Shown: positions 30,759 through 41,200, numbered from the stretch's first letter. The stretch is 64,000 nt of DNA from Phymatolithon calcareum (GCA_977006965.1 OZ345379.1:806001-870000); one strand, 5' to 3'. The notes: a model not told the origin generated them from the sequence alone. Made by a program: numbers and translations.

Positions 30759-31135
30759 GAGATGTCGACTTGTATTTACACTTAGGCAGACGGCTCTAAC
30801 TGCGACTGTGATGTAACATAAAGTTATGAATAGCTTTTAAGAAACTGCCTTGTCTTTAGACAGTACAGTAAACATGGAGCCTGGCGTGCGCAGGGCATTC
30901 CCCTATCGCATTTCTCAAATGCTACAGGACTTGTCCTTATCTTCAAACACAGAAGTTGCATGTCATACACACACCGATTCTGATAAAACTGCATTACAGG
31001 ATCATCGCCATCCTTTGTTCTCGGCCTTGGCAACACCTGCCTGCAATCGCGCACCAGCCCCCCCCCCCCACGAAAACAAGATTCCACTGTCTCTGCCTCG
31101 AGAACTAAGTGAGGACAAGCACGACCCGCGTAAAG

Positions 31136-31893
31136 ATGGGCGCCAAATGGTGCGTAATACCTCTTTTATCCACTCTGTTTCCTGCGCGAGTTTCATAGTG
31201 CGTCGCGACTAACACCAACAATTTCCTCTCCCTACGTTGACCGCTGCTGATTACAGTTTGTTCAAGGTGATACTTGGAAACACAACCGCCGCGATAGCGG
31301 AGGCTGAGATAGTGCGTCGCGTAGAGGCGCACACGGGTCGTAGGACGGGTTCCTGGGAAGTGCAGTACGCGCAATATTCAACATCTGACAAGCGTCCAAC
31401 ACTTGAAATAATCTCATCTTCAGAGAACCCTGAGCGGCGCGTTGTGATGTTTGGTTCCCGTGTACTTGAAGCTGAGGACGCATTGCCAACTCAATTGTCG
31501 AAATTGGCGACGTATACCCCGCGTACAATGCGAAGTATCCGAGGTGCAGAATATGACTTTGTCGACTTTCTCGTTCGCGTTGGACTTGCCTTTGACAAAA
31601 ATAACACTGCGTCTGGAGTCACTGTCGAAATCGAATATGCGCCGTGCTTGGTTCTGGAGGATTGCACTGCACTCATCACTGAACTTATGCAGCGAATCGC
31701 TGCGGCGCTTGTACCACCGCCGCAGGTGGGACAGGATAGTTTGGCGACAAAGGCTGCCACTATGACGTTCAAATATGTAGCGGTGGATGTGGACTTTAAG
31801 AAGTTCTTCCAGAATGAAAAACCTTATTTCACCCTCCGACACTCCATGCTGCTGTATCGCAAGTTGCTTGCGGACACAGTTTCGGAGAAGTAG
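31136..31893 (+). CDS. MED20: Mediator complex subunit 20, two exons
   Basis: The Mediator head module subunit MED20 (TRF-proximal protein) links RNA polymerase II to regulators. Exon 1 is only 14 bases (31136-31149, ATGGGCGCCAAATG); exon 2 is 31257-31893. Joined, they encode 216 residues starting MGAKCLFKV, like the family's MGV-C start. The intron (31150-31256, 107 bp, phase 2) starts GTGCGT, ends GATTACAG and has an ACTAAC branch-site sequence at 31208-31213. The best family match is RGAEYDFVDFLVRVG followed by GVTVEIEYAPCLVLEDC, which parallels the human MED20 core in order and spacing. A frame starting at 31237 would lack the conserved N-terminus. TACAGTA lies 270 bp upstream. Confidence 0.92.
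31150..31256 (+). other. MED20 intron, 107 bp
   Basis: Donor ATG/GTGCGT, branch-site candidate CGACTAACACC 45 bases before the acceptor, acceptor GATTACAG/TTTG. It interrupts codon 5 (TG/T, cysteine). Confidence 0.88.
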
Positions 31894-32425
31894 AGGAACG
31901 ATAAGGTGCTGCAATTTGTATTTTGTAAATATTTCGAACCTAAATCTGATATCTCTATAGAGAGGTCACCTCCATCACCGTCAAGTCACAAGTGCAAAAT
32001 TTGGACAACGCCAAATGTTGCCCGGCTTCATGGCAGATTGGGAGTTCGGTATGCCGTTTTCAAATCTGGAAAGTCGAAAAAGACTCATGTTTTCCACTTT
32101 TTCGAACTTAGGAGAGTCGTGGCGGCAATAGACGTAGGAGAAAATTCATTTCTCTTGATGTAGAAAAACGTCTTAGATCTAAAATGTTCCCTTATATTTG
32201 GAACCAGAGAGAGTCCTGTTTGCAAGGCGACTTCGAGCGTTGTGGTTGCTCGTCGCCCTCAACGTCGCACCATTTTCGAATGAACAAAGTGATACTATCT
32301 TGCGTGAACAAAATTTGAATTTCGCAAGGGCTTTTTACATCTCGAGACTGCATACACATGGGCCTATTGAGGCGTGAAAATGCAACAAGACAAAACTAGG
32401 TTGCTATACTGAGTGACCGCAAGCA
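31894..32425. other. intergenic region between converging MED20 and the Cys-rich gene
   Basis: AT-rich, no supported gene. A short palindrome (ATCTCTATAGAGAG, about 31951) is present. Nothing else is seen. Confidence 0.5.
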
Positions 32426-33283
32426 TCACTCCTCATCTGTGGGTGCTTCTTGTCCTAAGCAAAGTGTAGCACCTTCCGCACCTGCAATCGCGAACGCCTT
32501 CGTAGGTGTCGGGGTACTTTTCCCGGCTTTTATGCGATGTACGTAATGCCGGATTTCCTGCCAGCATAGCTTTTTTTCATCGGCAGACGAATGAAAAAAC
32601 CAACTCGAACATGACTCTGCCGGCGTGTCACACACATAGCAGAAGCATCGATCACAGGACAGGAGGTTCTGCACTGGACACGTTCCGAACGGGTGCATTC
32701 CGCAATTCGAACGCAAATGGGGGTAGTCAACGTTCGGTCGAACCCCGGTTGCAGTTGTCACAGCCGCGATATCGTCTCCATGTGCCACTGACGGTTCCGT
32801 GTCTGCGGGTGCGACGGCAATACTCTGCAGAGGATTCTTTCCGGCATTGATGGTGGCGTGGAGTATCTCGATATCAGAGTCGGACTCGCTTGCTCCAAGG
32901 TCTATCACTGGTCTGCGACGTTTAGAACGCGGCGACTCGACGACATGGGCCACGAGCACTACCTCGCAATCGAGTGGTGGAGGACGATGGCGACGAATTC
33001 GGGTACGCGAAACACGGGAGCAGTTATCATCGCTATCGATGAGACTGATGACTTCTGGGGTGGTCCCCTGTTTGACAGCTGAGGCCGCCGTCGAAGTGGC
33101 AGCAGTGACAGATGAAGTGCTGTTTTCGGTGGAGCGTTCAGTCGTCTTCTCGACGACGTCATCCACACTGGTCCCCTGTTTGGCAGTTGAAGGCGCAGTC
33201 GAAGTGGCTGCCGTGACCGATGAAGGGTTGTCTTCGGTGGAGGATTCAGTGGTCTTCTCGACGACGTCATCCACACTTGCCAT
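32426..33283 (-). CDS. Cys/His-rich protein with tandem repeat and SUMO-interaction-like motifs
   Basis: 285 residues from the ATG at 33283 (MASVDDVVEKTTES); the frame is also open to 33394. The N-terminus holds two 36-residue direct repeats (TSVDDVVEKTTERSTE and following SSVTAATSTA), seen as a 108-bp repeat in DNA. Next come VISLIDSDD and VIDLGASESDSD, hydrophobic cores with acidic flanks, which look like SUMO-interacting motifs; the segment between is basic (RTRIRRHRPPP). The C-terminal half has a Cys/His cluster: PHLRSNCGMHPFGTCP, CDRCFCYVCDTPAESC and SWFFH. This probably binds zinc. I do not know the family's function; nuclear location is inferred. A TACAGTA site lies 60 bp upstream of the start. 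Confidence 0.72.
   Translation of the reverse strand: MASVDDVVEKTTESSTEDNPSSVTAATSTAPSTAKQGTSVDDVVEKTTERSTENSTSSVTAATSTAASAVKQGTTPEVISLIDSDDNCSRVSRTRIRRHRPPPLDCEVVLVAHVVESPRSKRRRPVIDLGASESDSDIEILHATINAGKNPLQSIAVAPADTEPSVAHGDDIAAVTTATGVRPNVDYPHLRSNCGMHPFGTCPVQNLLSCDRCFCYVCDTPAESCSSWFFHSSADEKKLCWQEIRHYVHRIKAGKSTPTPTKAFAIAGAEGATLCLGQEAPTDEE
33050..33283 (-). repeat. 108-bp coding tandem repeat, two units
   Basis: Two adjacent 108-bp units (repeat landmarks GTCCCCTGTTTG at 33063 and 33171) encode 36-residue repeats. Most differences between units are single bases, and the frame is kept. Confidence 0.85.
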
Positions 33284-33716
33284 GCCGAAAACGATGCACC
33301 CGGTACGCACTACGAGGGCCAGGGATAGCGCCGTGCGTAGGGTACAGTAGCCTCCTTTTCCGTTACTCTGTCCCACCCCCACGACAGGGTTCACCCTGCC
33401 AGCGGGTTCGGTGAATAATGCTGCTGGATCCTTGGAACTTCGGGCACTATGATAGCGTCATTGCGTAAAGTTGAAACGGCAAAATTTTTACCAAAATTCA
33501 AAATATAATCACAAATCCCACAGAGATCTTGAATCCGCTTTGCATGAGATTGAAAATCAATATGGAACGACATGACAGCAATGGATTGCAATGCATTGTC
33601 AAAGACAATTTGTCATACAGTGCTAGCCTTTGTAACCAGCCTAATAAATTCGTAATAATATTATTAGGCTGCAGCGTGGTCAACAGTTCCAAAACTAACT
33701 TTAGTTCCATAACTTT
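33284..33716. other. upstream flank of the Cys-rich gene and outer flank of the palindrome
   Basis: No gene. Contains TACAGTA at 33343-33349 and a hairpin AGCCTAATAA...TTATTAGGCT at about 33638-33671 just outside the palindrome's left end. No target-site duplication with the sequence beyond 46513 was found. Confidence 0.5.
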
Positions 33717-34470
33717 AAAATGGGTCCTAATTCAGCACACAGTGAAGAAGACTAAGATTAGGACCTTAAAGATTGTTAGCATCAAGGCATAAAATCCTGT
33801 TGATCGTGCTTCAGCCCGGCCGGAAGCTTGGACCGAGCCCATGCCGGCAAAGCGTAGCAACGCCAAGTCCTGCTTACAGTACTTCTCATCGCCAACCTTC
33901 ATGAGAAAACGCCAAGTTTTCAGCTCCATTCGCAACCAAGAGCTAACTAGTGGACCAACTCAGCTGCAATTAAATCCACAGAAACAGAGAACGCCCTCTT
34001 GGGGGCTCTCTCAGCTACGCCCTGCAAGGTTGTTGGGACCAAGCATCGCAAGAAGAGCTTGGGCCGTGTATTCCTGCTCCTGGCATAGGATGGTTTGAGC
34101 GCAAAGTTCTATTTTCAATAAGGGGAAATGTTCCCCGTTACTCCTAGAGAAATTGCGCATTAAGTGGAGATTTTGGTGAGAATACCTCTGCAGCTACGGA
34201 AGGGGAACCGTAAAGTCGTGCGCGCTGGCTCCAGTTTAAGGACGCACTTTCTCATGCTATGCTTTCCGCCCCTCAGATTCAACTATTCGACATATGCTCT
34301 TCTTCCTGTGCTCAAATCGAAACGCTCAATCGATGCGGCTAAAAGAGTTTACGTATGGAGATGAAGGTCGGTCTTGCATATAGGGTTGTGCAAACAAATT
34401 TGTTCCGGCAACTTGCGTGGGTAATACCTCGTTTCTATTCTCTGGTGCCCATCTAGAGTGTCAGCTGCAC

Positions 34471-34710
34471 ATGTCACAGCAAAGACAATATAAAGTGCCA
34501 ACTAAGAAACTCATCGATAACTCATTTAACTCCAGTACTACTCGTCGACATTCAGTCAATTCAGAGAGTACATTTACATTGAGGAGCAGTGCTGGAACCC
34601 ACTTCACTCCCACCGAGAAGAAAATGAAGAATTCGAATGGGACGTCGACTTCTTTTGCCGTGCAAATCAACCGCGAAGTTTGCAAAGTGGGGAAATTAAC
34701 CGCCATATGA
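34471..34710 (+). CDS. small conserved ORF in palindrome arm (partner at 45423-45725, minus)
   Basis: The left-arm frame reads MSQQRQYKVPTKKLIDNSFN and on through THFTPTEKKMKNSNGT. The right-arm copy (minus strand, 45725-45423) reads AQQRQYEVLTKNLIDNSFNS with THFTPAEKKMKTSNGTTTSF. Both stay open while differing at about a dozen residues, but the ends differ because of indels. The product would be basic and hydrophilic. It matches nothing I know. It may be part of the element that forms the arms, or an accident of recent duplication. Confidence 0.3.
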   Translation: MSQQRQYKVPTKKLIDNSFNSSTTRRHSVNSESTFTLRSSAGTHFTPTEKKMKNSNGTSTSFAVQINREVCKVGKLTAI

Positions 34711-34878
34711 TCATGAGCTTAATGCTTTCAGAGAGCACAATAATGTAGAGCTTTCGTTTGCACAAATTATATGAATCTCATTCCCTCAATTGAGGGAAAA
34801 TTTCAGTAAACTAGACAATAGCAAAGATCTTTTCTACTGGCTGGCGAGGAAATCCGAGATAGAGAAACGACAGAACAC

Positions 34879-34886
34879 CTCGGTGC
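34879..34886. repeat. hAT target-site duplication, left copy
   Basis: CTCGGTGC, repeated exactly at 36943-36950. Eight bases is the standard hAT duplication length. Confidence 0.93.
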
Positions 34887-36942
34887 CAAAGCATTGGAAA
34901 AAATAATTGCTATTGTAATTATTTAAATTATTGTTCCAATAATTTATTCCTGAGTCGCGCATATTTATTGTATTTATTGAGATCTTCGTGGTTACGACAA
35001 TTATTTTATTTATTTGAAAGCATTATTTACTCGAGAACGCTCGACTAAGTCTACGTTTCTGGGGGAGAATGACAGCATTTTGGCCCGACGATTATATTGT
35101 TTATTTGGGCCCGATGGTATTCTTGAACAGTAAAGTGACATGTTTGTCATCGATAGCACATGACGTGTCGGCTGCGGACTCCTCATTTAGGATTATGAAA
35201 ACCATGGCAATCAACACAGTACAACGGGAACTGCGTACCAGGCGAGCACCGTTTGGTAGCACCCAAGATGCCGCGAGTTTTCGGTAAGCATGTTCGCGAT
35301 GAGTTTTTCACACAGTCGGATCCCAACTCCGCTGTGTGGACTTGCAAATGTGGAACGCGACGGAAAGATTCTGGACGGGGCTACACCAATTTTGTGAGTC
35401 ACGTTCAATCCGAGCATCCAAGCGAATTAAACGTTTTATGCGCTGAGAAAGAGTCGAGCACAAATACCTTACGAGTTTCGAAACCTATCTCTCTGTTTTA
35501 TCCTCGCAAAACGTTGCATGCCCACGGCTGGCTAGAGTTTATCGTCAAAGGCCTGCTGCCGTTTACTGTCGCCGAGAACCCTATTTACACTGCCGCTTGT
35601 CGATTTGATTCCATGAGCTACAAGACCGTCATGAAGTTCCTCGGTGGCCTCACGAAACACGTCGAATCGGAAATCTCGCGTCGTCTTCTGTCGAACTTTG
35701 CTCTCGTTTTTGACGGTTGGACCGCTGATAATACTCACTATGTCGCGATATTCGCTACCTTTCCGGCTAATACGAAACACGGATACGAGAAGTTTTTGTT
35801 GGGGTTTTCTCCTTTCGAAGACGAAGAAGGACAGAGCGCGGCTAATCACTTCGAATATCTCAAGTTCGTACTAAGTGTGTTTGGAAAATCGCTATCAAAT
35901 GTTGTTGCACTCATCGGCGACAACTGTTCGACGAACAAATTACTGGCGGACTTATGTGGTGTACATTTTGTTGGTTGTGCGAGCCACCGTTTTAATTTGG
36001 CCATGAAGGACAGGATACGCGAACATCAACCCATTATTGAGAACATCAGGGCAATCATGCATAAGCTATCGTACCCTATACCGGCCGCAAAACTCCGCAA
36101 CTTTACGCACTTACGTGCCTACCGGAGCAATGTGACGCGATGGTCATATGCTCAAGCGCTACATGGCTATCAAGGAGCTTCTACCCTTGCTGAATATTGA
36201 CGAGATCGATGCTCTAACGTTAAGCACACGCCAAAACCGAAAAGTGGAGTCGCTATGCGAGGAGTTCTCTTCATTCGATTCAATTACCAAGGCTCTCCAA
36301 AATGATGACATATCGATGGCGGACGCCCGGGTATTATTCGATACGGTGATAGAAGAGTTTCCACAACTTTCTGTCCGCTTGGGCTCGATGGCGGCAATCA
36401 TCCATCACCCTGAATTCGAGTCCGGAATTGTCAAAATTATGGAGAAACGCGTTTCTGCGATGTCACCGGCTGAGCTGTTTGCTACCGAGAAATTGAAGAG
36501 TGCTATCTGTGCTGTGCGTTTGACTGTTGATGAACGCTCACTATCGCTAGCCGAGCGCGCATTGAAGCGTCGCAAAAGCGTTCTTTCCTATGATTCTGAG
36601 TACATGGACTTGCGATTCATTGTACCGACGTCGAATATGTGCGAGAGGTTTTTCTCTATCGCTGGTTACGCGTTGGATAACAGAAGAAGAAGCATTATTC
36701 CTGCAAATTTCGAGAAGCAGATGTTCCTTCGTGCTAACTCGGATGTGTGGGGAATCGAAGACGTCAATGCTATCGTGACAGAAAGCAGCTAGATGGATCC
36801 AATAATTGGGAATAACCAGTTATTTATTCCTCACTGAACTTAAATACAATAATTTATTCCTTCTGCGCTCAACAGTCTTGATATTTATTCTCGACACTGC
36901 GCGAGAAAAGAATAAAAATAAATAAATAATTCCAATGCTCTG
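34887..36942 (+). mobile_element. hAT-superfamily DNA transposon, 2056 bp, with 8-bp target duplication
   Basis: The left end is CAAAGCATTGGAAAAAATAA and the right end, read inward, is CAGAGCATTGGAATTATT: short terminal inverted repeats with the CA-G start usual in hAT elements. The 8-bp direct repeat CTCGGTGC flanks it exactly (34879-34886 and 36943-36950). The empty site is preserved in the right palindrome arm as CTCGGTAC (complement, 45285-45292). It carries one transposase gene, which is frameshifted, so the copy is probably non-autonomous now. Confidence 0.95.
35253..36792 (+). pseudogene. hAT transposase, interrupted by one frameshift
   Basis: The first frame (35253-36200) encodes a BED-like zinc finger (VWTCKCGTRRKDSG with HVQSEHP at about 49-56), the catalytic-core aspartates in FDGWTADNTHYVAIF and LIGDNCSTNKLLAD, then CASHRFNLAMKD. 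At about 36140-36147, after VTRWS, homology switches to the +1 frame (MLKRYMAIKELLPLL), which runs to 36792. That frame contains the C-terminal dimerisation block typical of hAT transposases (SNMCERFFSIAGYALDNRRR). One extra base (or loss of two) accounts for the break. No other stop is seen, so the lesion looks recent. The start could also be the ATG at 35268. Confidence 0.9.
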
Positions 36943-36950
36943 CTCGGTGC
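36943..36950. repeat. hAT target-site duplication, right copy
   Basis: CTCGGTGC, partner of 34879-34886. Confidence 0.93.
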
Positions 36951-37568
36951 GACAATCGACGAAAAAGGATTTCGCCATGGTAGGCTTCTGGATTGCTCAT
37001 AAGCGTAGGCGCAAAGATACGGCTGAAGATGATGAATACGTTCGGACTGACAAGAGGGTATGGGTCCTCCAATCAGGATCGACTGAATCACCGCTAAAAT
37101 ATTTAGGACCACAAGCAGTCTAGCAATATATTGCAATCTGCAATCGCAATCCTTGATTGAGGTGACCTCAGAGATTGCAATATGGATTGTGTAGATTGCG
37201 GGATTCTGTTTGCTGAGCCTTCGTCACTGGTCTGCAGTTGATGGACATTTCCTGGCCTGCTTGTCCTGTGAAGCCACAGAAGCGCTCACAGGACGAATAC
37301 ATATAACGTCCTGATCGCCTCTTCTTACTTTCTTTCTTTACTGCAGAAGACTTTAACTAAAATTAACATCTGGGTTTTCAAGCAACCCCTCATTGTTCAC
37401 GAATTTGAGTACTTCAAGCGGTTTCTCCCTATATAATTCCTCTACCGTTTTACGGCGTACTCTACCAACAGTCTGCCGTCTTGATAAAGCACGCCCACTG
37501 CAGCCAAGAAAAAAGTGATCAACAGTTTCTTTGGTTCCACCTGGACAGGACTTGCAAATGGGGTCGTA

Positions 37569-38249
37569 TTACACCGAGCCATCGTCCTTCCGGTGAAAAG
37601 CTGCTACCAGCGCGCAGCATTCTGCGGAAAGTTGATTTAGGATGACTTCAGCACGTGTGTGACTAATCCGGAGTTCTGGGGGTAGAAACTGTACACTTCT
37701 TGGTTTCATCGAATTGCGCGGTTTAATTATGTACCGCGCGGCTTCCATGGTCAAGGGTACGCCTTGATGCGTCACGAGATCTGATTCCGTAATGCCACGT
37801 CGAGCAAGCTCGTCGGCTCTCTCGTTCCTAGGTATCCCACAGTGGCTTGGAACCCAAATCGCCTCGATGGTGACGTTGTCCTCCATCAATGCCTCCATGG
37901 CTTCCCACAGCTTCCTTGCCATTTCGCCATACATCCGAGGTTGTCCGACCAATGCATCCAGACAGCTCCTACTATCGGTAAACCATCGAATTGTAGTTGT
38001 TGTACGGCTTCGAAAGCTCGGAACGCCGCGAATACCTCGGCGTCGAAGGATGAGCCGATCGCTCCGGTGCTCATGCCAGTTTCCTTCAGTACGTTGTCTC
38101 CGCGTAAGATCAAGATACCTGCTCCACCGACCTGACTGGGGATGCTTCGGTACATTTCGAGAGTGTCCCGTCCTCGTCGCAGATGTTGACTCGCATCTGG
38201 GAGTCAGTGGGGGACGCCTGATACGCGTGTTCGTCCCCATCGTCGTATA
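37569..38249 (-). pseudogene. LINE-1T copy 3, RNase H and following region
   Basis: The minus strand encodes RWFTDSRSCLDALVG, AIWVPSHCGIPRNERADELA and RISHTRAEVILNQLS, as in copy 1. An adjacent frame (38155-37886) supplies MYRSIPSQVGGAGILI and SSFDAEVFAAFRAFE, so at least one frameshift lies near 38000. Upstream, the frame ILYDDGDEHAYQASPT matches the end of the Tudor-like insert. It is cut at 38249 by LINE-2T and resumes at 40079. Zinc-knuckle sequence follows below 37569 in poor condition. Confidence 0.85.
38236..38249. repeat. LINE-2T target-site duplication, left copy
   Basis: CCCATCGTCGTATA, repeated exactly at 40079-40092. Removing everything between joins the two halves of the Tudor-like coding stretch (PDILLIY with YDDGDEHAY). 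Confidence 0.93.
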
Positions 38250-40078
38250 GTATGGGAAAAGGAAGAAGAAGGCAGATCAATGAAGATTCCTATTGAAGGC
38301 AAACAACACGTTTAAGGCGCCTAATCAACCGAGCACCCCTTTGGAGGGCATCGCAGTCCTCGACCTCAAAGCCGCATATGACACTGTACCTAGGAAACTG
38401 CTCCAGGAACGGATGAGACTGGTCTTACCTAAGGCCATCAGCGACATGTGTGAAGCATTCCTATTGCCCTCCTGGATCCTCACGGCGGGAGACAGCAACA
38501 AGAACTGGTTCATAGTGGACAGAGGCGTCCCCCAAGGGTCACCGCTCAGCCCAAGTCTGTATAACATATTTATGGACGAGTTCGCGGAGCGCATAAGCGC
38601 TGTTCCGAACGAGGTAGCAGACGTATCTGCAGTTCTATTTGCAGACGATGTGATCCTGCTGGCGAAAACCCCGCACGCGCTGCAGCACCTGCTCGATATT
38701 TCAACGAAATGGGCCGAAGAGAAAAGAATGACGTGGAACACCAAAAAAGGTAAGAGCGAGGTGCTGGAGTCGATCGAGACAAAGAACCACACATTCCGTC
38801 TAGCGCAGCAGACCCTTTCGCAGGTACCTGAAGTTTCATACCTCGGGATATCTCTAGGACCAACCGGAATTACGGTCACAAGCACAATCAGGCATATAAA
38901 AAACGCCAAAGCAGCGGTACACCAACTGAAACCACTTGGGGTATTCATTCGGGGGATAAAAATCCTGAAAGCCGTACGTATCTACAAGTCGTTGATCCAA
39001 CCAAGGTGGAAATACGTTATCCATCTCACACCGTGGACTTTAGAAGTGCAAGAAGCTATCAAAGAAGTAGAAAGAACCTTCTTCTTCCAAGTATTCGGTG
39101 GTACGGCAAGTGGAAGGATCGAGCGGCTCCGGCTTATGTGCAGGATCCAACCACTAGAAGAAATATTAGAGCTGAGGATGCTGCTACGAGGAAAAGCAAG
39201 GAAGTCGACTATCCTATCCAAGCCAAGGGAAGAGCGAAACTTTAAAGAACTACAATGGGCAAGTCGCGATATTGCCGCGATGGTGCAACAAGAACAGTTC
39301 GCGGCCCCCTTCAAACTTATGCAGGAAGGGAAATCTCCAGGCCAACTCCGACGAATACTGTTCGCAAAAGAAGGCACGAGGCTCGAAGCAAGAAGAAAGA
39401 GGAAAATACCGTACGACAAACCGGATGAGATCCCGACCATCCTCAGGTTTACCAAGGTGAGACATCGACAGCTGGCCATAAAATACGCAAGCGGAAGGTT
39501 CCCTCAAGTGAGCACGACGCTAATATCGAATACATTCGGAACGGCAGCAGAGCGCCACATGGAGACCATACGTATGAACCTAACAAAGTATGAACTGGAC
39601 TCCGGAGAAATGATAAGAACGGAAAAGGCACTAGACTCCATACTACTCTACAGCGTCACCATAATTGACAATATGGAAAACGACGAGTCCCTGTATTAGG
39701 GACCAGGCGATATACTAGAATGAACAAGTTACGAAAAGCTGCTCCCGTACAGTCTCAGGAGTGTTAATGAGGGCTTTCAAATAAACAACTAAACAGTTGC
39801 AAAAAAAACCGTTTGGAGGAAATCAGTATTGGGGGCCTACTGTGGGATTACCGCGGTGATCGAACTAGTCGCCTTACAACATACTCTAGCGTCGTCGAAG
39901 ATGAGTACAGAAATTGAGTTTGAGCGCAAGAGACTCACAGGAGCTCTTGTTGAGAGAGAATTACGAATCAAGAACGTTTTGAGTAGCCAGACGACTTTAG
40001 CCTAGAGATTATCGCAAGAGGTGCCCCGTTACTCCAAGGTGAGGCTTTGGGAGCTCTCAAAATAAAATCATCAAATAT
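38250..40078 (+). mobile_element. LINE-2T retrotransposon, 5'-truncated, 1829 bp
   Basis: Flanked by a perfect 14-bp target duplication. It has no endonuclease and starts within the reverse-transcriptase palm, so it is 5'-truncated, and its 3' end is A/T-rich (AAAATAAAATCATCAAATAT). An internal A8 run lies near 39800. It belongs to a different family from LINE-1T: its thumb differs and there is no RNase H after the reverse transcriptase. It lies inside LINE-1T copy 3 in opposite orientation. Confidence 0.9.
38293..39699 (+). CDS. LINE-2T reverse transcriptase, C-terminal 468 codons
   Basis: The frame begins in mid-domain: motif A is VLDLKAAYDTVPRKLL (D24), motif B GVPQGSPLSPSLYNIF (78-93), motif C VLFADDVILLAK (D118, D119), followed by a YLGISLGP motif and a long basic thumb/C-terminal region without RNase H. 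The fingers and any endonuclease are missing. The annotated ATG is simply the first Met after truncation. No stop or frameshift occurs in 468 codons, which marks a young insertion. The product alone is unlikely to act. Confidence 0.9.
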   Translation: MKANNTFKAPNQPSTPLEGIAVLDLKAAYDTVPRKLLQERMRLVLPKAISDMCEAFLLPSWILTAGDSNKNWFIVDRGVPQGSPLSPSLYNIFMDEFAERISAVPNEVADVSAVLFADDVILLAKTPHALQHLLDISTKWAEEKRMTWNTKKGKSEVLESIETKNHTFRLAQQTLSQVPEVSYLGISLGPTGITVTSTIRHIKNAKAAVHQLKPLGVFIRGIKILKAVRIYKSLIQPRWKYVIHLTPWTLEVQEAIKEVERTFFFQVFGGTASGRIERLRLMCRIQPLEEILELRMLLRGKARKSTILSKPREERNFKELQWASRDIAAMVQQEQFAAPFKLMQEGKSPGQLRRILFAKEGTRLEARRKRKIPYDKPDEIPTILRFTKVRHRQLAIKYASGRFPQVSTTLISNTFGTAAERHMETIRMNLTKYELDSGEMIRTEKALDSILLYSVTIIDNMENDESLY

Positions 40079-40092
40079 CCCATCGTCGTATA
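40079..40092. repeat. LINE-2T target-site duplication, right copy
   Basis: CCCATCGTCGTATA, partner of 38236-38249. Confidence 0.93.
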
Positions 40093-40260
40093 TCAGCAGA
40101 ATGTCCGGTTGTTTCCGATGTCGAGATTCAAACTTTCGGACGGCTGGGTGACCTCTGTGCTGAGCGGTGTCAAACGTCCTGATATTGGTGGTGTACCATC
40201 CTTCGTCCCATTGGACAGAAAGTCTTTCGTTTTGATCTCCTCTTCAATACCGGTGCTTCT
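40093..40260 (-). pseudogene. LINE-1T copy 3, upstream part of the Tudor-like insert
   Basis: Minus-strand reading gives NERLSVQWDEGWYTTNIRTFD and SRHRKQPDILLIYDDG, matching DERVSVNWDEGWYTATLKKFD and TRHGKPPDILLFYGDGD of copy 1. A TGA lies just upstream of the aligned part. The neighbouring sequence up to 40709 does not match the RT/RNase H region of copy 1. Confidence 0.8.
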
Positions 40261-40888
40261 CTCAAGTGCCTGTAGTGGAGGTGCTCCTCATGTGCGGACT
40301 GTACTTGTGCCGGATTCGAGTTCCGTCTCCTTAGTGCTACTGTCCTTTCTCGTTCCTTGTCGCCGCAAGATTTACTGGCCACTAGTCTATACATTCTCCG
40401 TCCCTTACCGTGGACCGTGTTAGTTTGGTACGCTATCTGACCTCCCCATATGAGTGTCCGCTTACCTACCCATGGTAGGTCATCTTCAATGTAGTATGTT
40501 GTCTCTGTTTAGTACTTAGGCTCTTCGACCAACCTCAGAAGGTGAGGCCATCGATCATCGACAAACGACTATCATCCATCGACTGTCTGCCATCGAGTAT
40601 CTACGATGGACTATCCATATCGATCAACGACTAAGAAAACCTCTTCAGTCAACCCCACATATCTGAGCTGTCATTGTTGGACCACGCATATCCGGCCATT
40701 CCGGTTCTACAGATTGCAGCGCGTACGTTGCAATCATGATTGCATTGTGCCTGACGGCGACGAACACGTTCAGATTTTTTGGGTACGGTGTGTTTATCGC
40801 CTAACACGTATAGTAACTTTGGAGTCTAATTCATGGGATGTAGCAACGGAAAGCGGCATTCTTCTTGCAAGGATCGTTGATCGTACTG

Positions 40889-41200
40889 TTACAGCATCAG
40901 TACCCGCCGGTACTGCCACGATGAGTGCACAGCAATGAAAAGTTTACAAGCGGCATCCCTGTTGTAAGGATCTATGATCTCATATTTTGGTTGAAAAGTC
41001 GTATGATTGCTAAAGTCTTGGATTGCAGTTGGTATTGCCAGCGTCTTCATGTATTGTAAACGGGATTGCTGAAATGATTCTATTGCGTATTGCGTTATGA
41101 AGTACAGTACCGATAAATCATAATGTTTACAGCCCTGACCCCTAGTACATTGTTCGGCGAAGTCTGGCACACGAATCTCAAAAGTGCACACAGCCTTCAA
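40889..41200 (-). other. 103-codon open stretch conserved in both arms (partner 44539-44850, plus)
   Basis: Both copies are open with two residue differences (MKAVCTFEIRVPDFAEQ against MKAVCTLEIRVPDFAEQ). Because the surrounding DNA is nearly identical too, this is not evidence of selection. No motif or signal peptide. It lies in the 3' flank of the 216-residue gene and is probably non-coding. Confidence 0.25.

Larger units (their letters stand above)
37191..40709. mobile_element. insertion block in left arm: LINE-1T (minus) split by LINE-2T (plus)
   Basis: The whole block is missing from the right arm, whose uninterrupted junction (complement of about 45015-45030) reads ATATGGATTGCAGTGCC. 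On the left side the arm stops after ATATGGATTG; on the right it resumes at GATTGCAGCGCG, so GATTG may be a short target duplication. Minus-strand LINE-1T sequence covers about 37330-38249 and 40079-40260. Its 3' tail (GCAGTAAAGAAAGAAAG on minus) lies at about 37330-37350. 37191-37326 and 40261-40709 are unassigned; the first holds a 9-bp-arm stem-loop (37265-37296). Confidence 0.8.

Noticed and set aside
36130-36150. Programmed frameshift in the hAT transposase
   Set aside because: No slippery heptamer is present at VTRWS and the shift is a plain +1; a mutation is more likely.
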